A DNA stretch of 64,000 bases from assembly GCA_003116975.1 (NCBI GenBank), contig BGKB01000024.1, positions 434,001 through 498,000 of the forward strand. The letters are read 5' to 3'. Below the pieces are notes generated by a model that saw nothing but the letters and a program-made list of their open reading frames with translations, searched no databases and was not told the origin of the DNA. The stretch's first letter is position 1; every line of letters starts with the position of its first letter. Below are positions 18,361-27,241 of this stretch, one piece after another. The DNA comes from Aurantiochytrium sp. KH105. Its lineage: Eukaryota; Sar; Bigyra; Thraustochytrida; Thraustochytriidae. The position numbers and the translations under genes were made by a program.

Positions 18361-18923
18361 TGTCGTGCGCGATCCCGGCTGCAGCGCGGCTACATTCAAT
18401 AACTGGCGATGATTGGCAGCGATGCGAGTGCAGCTGGCAGCCAGCAGCCTGTGTTCGTCGACAAAACGACTTCATGACGACGCTCAGGATCCTCTCGGCC
18501 GGGACTTTTAATAAATAACATCGAGGCCGAGGTTCAAAGGCCGAGTCGAGAAAGTGGCGTCCGCACGTTCGATCCACGAGACGCGGCAACAAGAACCACA
18601 GCTTCAGCAGCATCCATGGACACGGTGAACGTCAGACAGAAGCATGCATGCATCCCTTCAATAATTTCATTCATTCATTCAGACCTCGCAGAAGAGCGTC
18701 ATGGCCTCCGGGCCGAACCCACCTCAACATGCATCCGAACGGCGACCTACCTGCGGCCGTCCACGTGCTCGCTCCCAGGAAGGACGCCGCGTCCTCCGCC
18801 AGCTGGCGCCTTCCTCGACCGCGACTCCCGGCGCGAGCAGGACACGCACGCCGCAGCCGCCGCGCCACGTGCGGCGCGTGCACGTATCGCTCGCCACCGT
18901 GGGTGGTCAGACAGAGCCTTCGC

Positions 18924-19186
18924 GCGTGCGTGCGTGCGTGCGTACCAGCGTGCGTGCGTGCGTCGCGCTCCTTCTCCACGCCTGGCCGTCTGGCCTTGCG
19001 CAGCGGCCACTGCATGCCGTGCAGGCTGGCGCTTGACGGCCCTCGCTTGCTCGGTTGAAGGTACGCCTCCGAGTCCGAGCAGCAGTGCAGGCCTCGCAGC
19101 GTCAAAGAGCCCGTGTCAACTCACGTCGCCCCGTCCCGCCCCTTCGAGCGACCGAACGTCCGCTCGCTCGCTCGCTCGCTCGCTCG
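18924..19186. repeat. (GCGT)n and (CTCG)n microsatellites
   Basis: A GCGT array at about 18924-18965 with one interruption, and a CTCG array at about 19161-19186. Confidence 0.8.
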
Positions 19187-20363
19187 GGACTTCAGCTCCG
19201 CGCGTGGCGGTTGCGTCTCGCCCCCGCCTCCGCCTCCGCCTCCGTCTGCGCCCGCTCCGCTGCCGCGCGTCGCGTGTGAGTTGTCGCAGCTTGGGACGCG
19301 GCGTGCAACTGCATCTTGCTCTTGCGATCAATCCATCGTCCCCGGGGGGCGGCTCGCCACCCTCGCCAGGACCGCAGCGGGACAGCCTGGTTGGCCACTT
19401 CGCGGCCGCTGAGTGACGCGCCCTCCCGCGCAACGCCAAGAACGCGCACCCGCGAGCGAGCGCAGCCGCGCCGCGCCCCGCCCGCCGCACTCGCAGTCCA
19501 GTCGCGGTGCGGCGAGCGCGAGCACCAAGCAGTATCTATCTCTCTGCCTGTTGTGTCTGTGTCTCCCACCACCCTCCGCGAGGGTGTGCGCCGTGCACGC
19601 GCCGCGCACTTTGGCTGCTTGGCGGCCGCTCCAAAATGCGTTGCGCAGCCCCGCGGTCCCGCCCCGGACCGCCTCGCAGCTCCGGCCGGAACGCGCGCGC
19701 ACCCTGCGCGCCGCCGCGCGTGCCCGCGGCGGCCTGCTGCCAGCTGCTGCTGCTGCTGCTGCGCGCGACAGCGGCCGGGCGGCGGCGGTGCGAGCGGCCG
19801 CGGCTGCGGCAGAAGGGGGGGCTGCGCACGGAGGAGGAGCGGCCTCGCTCGATGCGAGCGGCACGTGCAGCGCCCATGGATGGCGACTCTTTCTTTCAGT
19901 TTCCCGCGGTTTCCCGTCTTCTTTTCTTCCGCTTTCTTTTCCTTCCTCTCACTTTCTTTCTCTCTCCTCCTCCGCTTTCTTGTCTCCGTCCCCCTGGTTG
20001 AACGGCTGCCATCTTTCGGTAACTCGTGCGCGATCGATCGTCGCCGTCACCGCGAGCGCCATCGCCGCCCAGGCTGCGACGCAGGAAGTTGGGGCGAGAC
20101 GGACGACCGACCGACCGACAGGCCGACCGACAGACAGAGCGAGCGAGCGTCTGGCAGGGACGCGCAGCGAGCAGACCCGCAACTCGCGACGCGCCGGAGG
20201 GAGGCGGCGCTCGGACGCTCCGACGCAGGGCGCAGCGGCGCGTCTTCGCGAGAGGTGCTCCAAGGAAGGCGGAGTGGGACGCGCGCGGGCGGGCGGCGAG
20301 GGCGCTCGCGGCCGCGCACAGCTTGACTGTACAAGAGAGAGAGAGAGGGGGAGAGCGAGGACG

Positions 20364-23300
20364 ATGGGCTTCTTCTCTTCTGTCGACAGCCAGGTCGTCA
20401 AGGCGATCAAGAGCATCAAGACGGGCGCAAAGTATATCGTGTACGTAGCGTCGCGAGGCAAGGCGAGTCAGCGTGTCGTCGTCTCCTGCGTGGCTCTCTG
20501 ATCTCGCCAATCTGAACGACGGAAGGACTGACGGACTAACTGGCTGACCATAGCCTTGTGAACGAGAATGTTGGCGACTCGGGAGCCAAGGCGCTCGCAG
20601 GTGCGCTCGAAGGCAACAACACGCTGCTGGATCTCGAGTAAGTCTTCCCAGCAGCACGAGCATCTACCGATGACCGCCTCGACTCACGTGGATCTAACCT
20701 CTCTACTTCTCTAGTCTTGGGCGAGACAACGTCGGCGCAGTGTAAGTTGACAAACCTTATTCTCGTCCACCCGCGCTTGTAGATAGCTCACACATCAAGC
20801 CCCAACAGAATCTTTCTCGACAGCATCGGCGCCTCCGGCACCAAGGCTCTGGCTAAGGCGCTCGAGACCAATTACACCTTGAGATCGCTCAGGTACGTTC
20901 ACAACATTCTCTTGCAACGCACGGCCGCAAACAATAAAGAAGACAAGCCCAAAGACTTACCATCTCCGCTTCGTCCTGTAGTCTTCACGGCAACATGATT
21001 GGCGCATCAGGTGCAAAGGCCATGGCCAACGCCTTAAAAACCAGCACATCTCTCCAAACGCTCGAGTAAGTGGCTCCTTTTTCATTCGCTTTTTATTCTT
21101 GCACCATATACTCACCCACACGTACAATGCGAACTCTACGTAGCCTTGGGGCGACTGGACTCGGCGACGCTGACATCAAGCTCATTGCTGGCTCATTGCA
21201 GCAAAATGGAAGCCTTCACACACTCCTGTAAGTACATTTTGCAGCACTCCACATCACCACATCGTGACTGACGTAATAACTTCGCAATGCACAAACGCAG
21301 CATCCAATCAAATGCAATCACGAACAAGGGCGCGACCTCGCTCGCGCAATCGATGGAAATGAACCTGGCGCTCCAAAAGATCAAGTAAGTCATGCTGCAA
21401 TCGCACCACAAAGAAAAATTATAATAAAAAAGGGGGGCAACACAAAGTCTGACAACCGCGCAGCCTCAGCGACAACCCGATCACGGACAATGCTCTCGTT
21501 GACCAAATCATGGCTGCCGCAAAGCGCAACAAGGAAAACCCAAGCATGAAGATCGACGCGAGGTGGCTCGAGGCGGTCAATGCCAGCATTCTTCAAGGCG
21601 ATGAGCATGCCTGGGGGCGCGCCAAACTCATGATCGTGGGTCAAGGCGCCGCAGGAAAGACCTCGACCGTGCGTTCGCTTCTGGGTCTCGAACCTGTCGC
21701 AACGCACGAATCCACTGAAGTCGCTGACGTGCACCGCACGCGTGCAATCGATTGGCAAGAAATTGCCGGCTATGATGGCGAGTTCGACATGCAAGTCCGC
21801 AAGGCCGCAAGACGCCGTCTCCGGCCCGACAAACCCCGCGTCAAAAGTCTGCCCCGCCGCGCATTGGACGCCTTGCGCCGCCGCACTTCGCGCTCGTCAA
21901 CGGCGACCTCGGTACTCACCTTGTCAGATTCCGAAGACGCCCCCGATGTCACGCCTCTCGTCCCGCAAGACGAATTGGCACAGCGATTCGCGCTGACCGA
22001 GGCCGACCAGTTCGTTCTCCGCCAAGCCGCAGGCAGCGATGCCGACGCGCTTCAGTTCGATCTGAGCTTTACCATCTGGGACTATGGTGGCCAGGAAGTC
22101 TTTTACGCGCTGCATCACATCTTCCTCACCGACAAGGGGATCTACCTCGTTGTCTTTGACATGCGAGAGCTTGCGGCTCTTTCCTCGCGCCCTAGGGCTC
22201 TGGCCAACCTTCGCTTTTGGCTTAACAGCATCAAACTCCATGCGCCAGAAGCCCCCATCCTCATCGTTGGCACCCACTTTGACAAGGTTCACGCGGGCGT
22301 TTTCCAAGCCGAAGGCTTCATCCAGGAAGCCTTGCCGCTCGCGGAATCGTATCCGCAGGTCGTACGCTCGGGTCCAGGTCGTTATGTGCACGCCATTGAC
22401 AATATGTCTGCTTCGCCTGATCGCGCCGAGGCGCTGCGCACGGCCATTGCGGGCATTGCCGTCACGCAAGATTACGTCTTGCAGCAAGTTCCCCTCGCAT
22501 GGCTCAAGGTTCACGAGGATCTACTGCACATGAACGAGCCCTACATCTTCTACGATCAGGTGGTCGAAATGGCCACCGCCTATGGGCGCTCAAGACGCGA
22601 TGCGGACGCCATGCTTGCGTACTTTAACGGACTTGGCGTCGTCGTTCATCTCACAAGCTCAGAGACGTTGTCCCGGGTCGTGGTCGTCGATCCGCAGTGG
22701 CTTCTCGACAAGCTCTCATGTGTCATTGCTGACGATGTGCACGCGTCCCGCATTTCTGCGTCCGTGGAACTTCAAGAAGCCGGGATCGTCGATGCCTTTC
22801 AACGGCTGCGACAAGAGGCCATTGCGACACGTTCGCTGCTCGAATTTCTTTGGCACGGTGAGGAGGTCGACTACCTTGTGGCGTTCATGGATGCCAATCT
22901 GCTCTTGTGCAATTGGACCTTTGCTCCGGACGCTGAAGAGGACGAGTATCTCGTCTCGGGCCTCCTTTCCACGTCTATTCCTGATGTGGAAGTAGACGAC
23001 TTCGAGCCCGGCCTCTCGTGCATTTTGGACTTCTCCGTCAGCTCTTTGCCCAATGGTGTCTTTCACCGTCTCGTCGCGCAATGTATTGCGTACGGGAGCC
23101 GCCCCGAAGTCCTGGGGGACGCAGAGCCGGTCGCCCCGAAGCTGGATCGAACCAAGGCGCTGCTCGCCTTCGGCCCAAACGAGTTTCTTGTTCGCGCCGA
23201 TGGCGACGTGCTCGAGGTTTCGATTTCCCAAAACGCAGAGCGTCCAGCCATGGTCGCTTGTGTCCTCCAAGACATGGTGAGCGAGCAAGAGGAAACTGTG

Positions 23301-23936
23301 TTTCCCAACCTTCCGTGTACCCTGCTTCTCGTTAGCCCCGTGACTGGGGCTGTCGTTTCGTATGCAGACGTCGCCAGCGCTTTCATGAGCGGAGAAGACA
23401 TGGACCTCGTGGGCCGCAACGGAGAGGAGGACTCCTCTGCTAGCTTTGCGCCGTTTTTCGCCGAGGATCACGCTGATATCCCCGACTATTCTATTCCAGA
23501 CTTGTGCGATGGCGAAACAACTCATGTCTTCCTCAGCTACGAGCCCACCTTGGGAGGAGAGCTTGCCGAAAACCTCAAACTCAAGCTCGAGGACCGTGGT
23601 CTGACCGTTCTGCCAGCCGAGGGCGACGACGCAGATGCTCAGCTCGAAGCTATTTCGCATGCCCGCGCCTACATTCTCGTGCTGACCAAGGGCGTTTTTG
23701 CCCTCGGTGCAGTAAAGCAGCAGCTAAAGTGCGCGCTCGACGCCAACACACGAATTGTTGTCGTGCGCGAGGCTGATGCCGCCCGCGCATCGTACGCGCC
23801 AACGTGCGATTATATCGACACCGCACCAAGCTTCTTTCGAGATCAGTTCGCACCTTCAGAGTCTCTCGCGATGCAGCGAAAGCAGCATCGCGAGGAGGCC
23901 TTTTACGGCGAGCTCATTCGCCGGAGTATTGGGTAG
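20364..23936 (+). CDS. LRR-Roc-COR-TIR protein (ROCO family), 8 exons
   Basis: Spliced model: exons 20364-20440, 20554-20637, 20715-20741, 20809-20892, 20982-21065, 21144-21227, 21301-21384 and 21464-23936, all GT-AG and all phase 2, encoding 998 residues. Exons 2-7 encode ribonuclease-inhibitor-type LRRs (pattern NxIGxxGAKALAxAL). The large last exon has a Roc GTPase domain with P-loop GQGAAGKTS (about 234-242), WDYGGQEVFYALH and GTHFDK, followed by a COR-like region (PYIFYDQVVEMA, VVVDPQWLLDKLSCVI). The C-terminus (about 862-998) looks like a TIR domain: HVFLSY, LKLKLEDRGL, then AYILVLTKGVF and KQQLKCAL. At the place of the usual catalytic Glu of NADase TIRs there appears to be Gln. ROCO proteins are GTP-switch scaffolds, and LRR plus TIR suggests intracellular sensing, which is inference. 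The 3' end is followed within 850 bp by another plus-strand gene. Confidence 0.82.
20554..21384 (+). repeat. LRR exon array: 84-nt phase-2 exons
   Basis: Five internal exons (20554-20637, 20809-20892, 20982-21065, 21144-21227, 21301-21384) are each exactly 84 nt, or 28 codons, one LRR each. They are separated by introns of about 67-90 nt that all interrupt the codon before the LRR consensus Leu in phase 2. One 27-nt exon (20715-20741) sits between the first two. Donors are GTAAGT or GTACGT. Confidence 0.85.
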
Positions 23937-24783
23937 AACGCTAAATCCCAAGCGTCAAGTATTGTTCCTGTTTATTCTTTTTCCGTATTATTCACATGAG
24001 CTGTTCACCTTTATCGTCGTGTTTTCAGGCCGCATCTTTTGCTCATTTACTATTGGGCAGATGCCACACTCGAGAACGTTGATGGAAGGAAACATTGGCC
24101 TACCGAACCCTATCCAAGAACGTTGACGGCCAAATTATAGACGCCCTACCACCATGCCATGTCGATTTTTTCCATTGAGAATTTTTTGAAAAAGCAAGAC
24201 CACAGCGTCTGCACGCCTTTGTATTGCATAAAGAGCTTGATTGACGAGAGGCAGATAATCAGGTTGATAGCTTCGTTCTTTCCTGTCTGTCGAATTGATC
24301 GCTGGCAATGCGAGGCATCCCACCCAAAAATATCACTGTTCTTTATAACGTTCTTAAATTTTCACCTTTAGAACGATTCCTATCCGTTGAATGCTAAGGA
24401 TTTTTACTACCTTCTATCTAGACAGAACATTCCAGTCGAGCAGTAGTACATTACATTAAGCTCGAAGCGGACTTGGGAAGCCACACTCGTGCCAGACTGA
24501 TGCTAGTAAAGTTGCAAAGGAAAGGCCAAAAAATTCGGGTTTAATTTGTCCATAACAGCCTGAGGAAAAGATGCAATGAATGTCTTTTGTTTCTCGAACA
24601 ATCTAAAGCAACGCCTGGTGTCCCAGCCATTGCCTCGAAAGGATTGCGAGGTGCACTCGCACACTTCATTGCGGCGCATGCGGGTCCGCATTTGCTTGCG
24701 GGAGTAGCTCTTATTGGTGGTTGGTCGCAACAGAGACTGCCTTAGCCCGTCGAGGTCATAAACCCAATTAAGCGACATAATCA
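23937..24783. other. AT-richer tandem intergenic region
   Basis: About 847 bp between two plus-strand genes, visibly lower in GC than the coding DNA. Short open frames on both strands carry no recognisable signature. Expected to contain the 3' end of the ROCO gene and the promoter of the next gene. No tRNA or repeat seen. Confidence 0.4.
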
Positions 24784-26979
24784 ATGCCGACCGCGAGCGA
24801 ACGTGCGCGACGCGCAAAGCACCTCGAGACCTTTGAGGTATTTAACAAGGCCTTTACGCGATCAAAACCCGTACGGCGCGCACTACGAGATGGATATTTA
24901 AGCGTAGAGCATCCTGCGCGAGCACTTCAATCACTTCGCGACGAGGAACTCGCCGTGTTACGTGGCCAAAAACGCGAGGCAGAGGAAGCCAAAGTTAGCG
25001 GTGTACCTCCAGAGTTGCTCGAACTCGTCAGCAAACAACGCAAGGAAGATGGCAAGTGGCCAGTCGATGATACGCGGCTCGAGGAAATCCTTGGCAGCGG
25101 GCATGGCGTGCCGGACCCTCCAGACGGGATCGTTCGCTGGAAATGGACACTTGCTCTCTGTGTTGCATACCTTCGCCGTCATGCGACTCATTTCGATCAT
25201 GTACACGATGCACACGAGCGCGCCATGTTTTATCTGAGCGATCATACTCTGTTGGAAAAGGCAAAGGCGATGTTACCTCCAAAGGAACTCAAGGTAACTA
25301 TCGACAAAGAGCTTGTACGACAAGGCCGCTGGCGCGATGCTGTCGAGCAACTTCTTCGCAGGCGAGGACACGAGGCCTTTCTAAGTGTTGAAGATGCCCC
25401 GCACGACTCACGTCCTGCAGAAGATCCGGGAGTTGTACAATCAAACGTTCGCCAGAACCAGTCTGATCAGCGCCAGCTCTCTAGCGAGACTATTCAACGA
25501 ACTCTATTTCGTGCCACCACGCTCCATGAAATAGGCATGGCCAGATTTCTGACATCCGAGGCGCCAGACTTTCGTAGTGGCCAAGACACCGCAGTGCTCA
25601 ATGCCCATGCCCCACTCGCCGAGGCGCTTCCTCTTTATTCTACTCTTGCAGATCAGCTTTCAATCGACAACGAGCGCGACTTGCGCGCAATTCGGGCTGA
25701 AGAGGAGCAGCTTTCTCCAAGGCAAACGGAGAATGCTGATACAAAAGAGACACAACCTCAAACACTCTTTGCTCGACCTCAAACGCCAAAGGTGACAGGC
25801 AATCCGCTTGTAGACGCTGACGAAGAACTTCGCACGTCAATGCAAAGTCTTATCGCATCAGGTGCAGAAAGCGAGGATGGCCTTGTGGACGCGTTGGTGC
25901 GTCACGAAGAGTCTTTGGCCAAGGAACTCGATCTTTTAAGACGGCGAGATCATCTCGGCGCGGTTGCTGCAGCCGCAAAGCTTCAAAAACAGTGGAGCAA
26001 ACCTCTTCGGCGCAAGGCAGAGCTCCTTCGCCTTGGCCGAGCAACGCAACCGGTTCCGCGGCCCGAATGGTCCCTTCGCCATTTAGGAGCGCTTGGAAAC
26101 CAGCGCACCGATCCTCGTTCATCCAAGAAGGAGCTACAGCAGCAAAAAGCAAAGGTGGATCGAGCCAGAGCAAGCTTGCAGAGAGACCTCGGCCTTGATG
26201 CCAAGGCAGAGCTAGCGAGTACCGTGCCATCTGCATCGACCGCGGCACATCATGAAGACGTGCCGCTCAATGTAAGACTCCGTCAAGAAAGACTTCACGA
26301 CCAAGTGCAGCGCAAGCTGCAAACAGCCATCAAGCGTGCCATTTTGTACACTCGTCTCGTTGATGCCCTCAAGGCAGTATCCCAGGCCAACGCACTTCGC
26401 TATCGTAACGCCGAGACACACGCAGCGCGAAACCACGCTTTTGATCAGACAACCAAGCTTGTTGTTGAGATTCGTCTTGCTACGTGCTCACTTCTCGAAG
26501 GCATAACGCAATGGAGACAGGCGCGAAACGAGCTCGCACAAAGCACTGACGCATCGCACGTTCCACAAATGTATCCCTTTATTTGGGACGGAGGCAATCT
26601 TATTGTGCGCATGCAGAGACGACTTGATTTCTTGCGCGAAAATAAAGAGCTGTCGCATTGGTACGGAGACGCTATGCCACTCGAGGAGAACCCCTTTATG
26701 CTTGCCGTACCGATCCGGGAACGTCCCGAGTCTCCTCGACAGGCAACCCGTCGCGTGTTAGTGGACGGCAAGCAGGTTTTACGTGTTTCTGAGAAGCTTG
26801 CTGCGCTTCGCGAGCAGGATGTGGCTCGAATGAACGCAGCCTGGGCTCGCGTCAGTGGCGGCCCGCTCTGGTGGCCACGCTGCAGCAATGACGAATGGAT
26901 CCGCGTTCGCGCTGCTGAAAAAGTGATTCGTTCCGAAACGGAGAGGCACGATCAATCACGTGCAAAGCTTTGTGGATGA
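24784..26979 (+). CDS. Unrecognised helical protein
   Basis: 731 residues from an ATG at 24784. Composition is Arg/Glu/Gln/Ala/Leu rich and largely helical; several stretches (about 335-430 and 455-560) look like coiled coil. No signal peptide or membrane segment. A more ordered C-terminal block (about 595-690) contains MYPFIWDGGNLIVRMQRRLDF, then HWYGDAMPLEENPFMLAVPI, and ends with WARVSGGPLWWP. This block looks conserved in style (aromatic, Gly and Pro at fixed spacing), but I do not recognise the family. The gene is single-exon and convergent with the FYVE-SYLF gene 262 bp downstream. Confidence 0.7.
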   Translation: MPTASERARRAKHLETFEVFNKAFTRSKPVRRALRDGYLSVEHPARALQSLRDEELAVLRGQKREAEEAKVSGVPPELLELVSKQRKEDGKWPVDDTRLEEILGSGHGVPDPPDGIVRWKWTLALCVAYLRRHATHFDHVHDAHERAMFYLSDHTLLEKAKAMLPPKELKVTIDKELVRQGRWRDAVEQLLRRRGHEAFLSVEDAPHDSRPAEDPGVVQSNVRQNQSDQRQLSSETIQRTLFRATTLHEIGMARFLTSEAPDFRSGQDTAVLNAHAPLAEALPLYSTLADQLSIDNERDLRAIRAEEEQLSPRQTENADTKETQPQTLFARPQTPKVTGNPLVDADEELRTSMQSLIASGAESEDGLVDALVRHEESLAKELDLLRRRDHLGAVAAAAKLQKQWSKPLRRKAELLRLGRATQPVPRPEWSLRHLGALGNQRTDPRSSKKELQQQKAKVDRARASLQRDLGLDAKAELASTVPSASTAAHHEDVPLNVRLRQERLHDQVQRKLQTAIKRAILYTRLVDALKAVSQANALRYRNAETHAARNHAFDQTTKLVVEIRLATCSLLEGITQWRQARNELAQSTDASHVPQMYPFIWDGGNLIVRMQRRLDFLRENKELSHWYGDAMPLEENPFMLAVPIRERPESPRQATRRVLVDGKQVLRVSEKLAALREQDVARMNAAWARVSGGPLWWPRCSNDEWIRVRAAEKVIRSETERHDQSRAKLCG

Positions 26980-27241
26980 ATGGGGGGAAGAAGATAAAAG
27001 TTATAGCCTACAAGAAAGACTGCCTGCGATCCGTCACATCGCGCTTCATTTTCAAAATTATCACATGAAGAACAGAATTGCCCAAAGGCTTCATCTCATG
27101 GAGTCGGGTCCAGGGATGGGCCCCCATCATCCTCTTGGGTGAGCAAGGTTCTTTCATTATCATAAAAAGGAAAATAATCAGTTGTTGAGTCAGATTGTCT
27201 TGCAGACAAAATCGCTTCGATGTGCTCCGGCGAGAGAAGCA

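Larger units (their letters stand above)
12602..20363. other. GC-rich, microsatellite-rich gap between divergent genes
   Basis: About 7.8 kb with no supportable gene. Long open frames occur on both strands, but they are Arg/Ala/Pro/Ser translations of GC-rich or tandemly repeated DNA, overlap each other in several frames, and show no domain. The sequence is very CpG-rich to about 15.9 kb and again from about 18.1 kb. It is studded with 4- and 5-bp tandem repeats. A lower-GC island sits at about 16.1-18.1 kb. Promoters and leaders of the two flanking head-to-head genes, and possibly unannotated non-coding transcripts, lie within. Confidence 0.6.

Noticed and set aside
18616-20326. Several long open frames before the ROCO gene (for example 18616-19416 and 19316-20326)
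   Set aside because: Arg/Ala-rich GC-driven frames that overlap one another on both strands, with no motif.
21510-23936. ROCO gene read as an intronless 808-residue protein from the internal ATG at 21510
   Set aside because: Upstream exons give a seamless LRR frame with consistent phase-2 GT-AG introns, so the internal Met is not the start.
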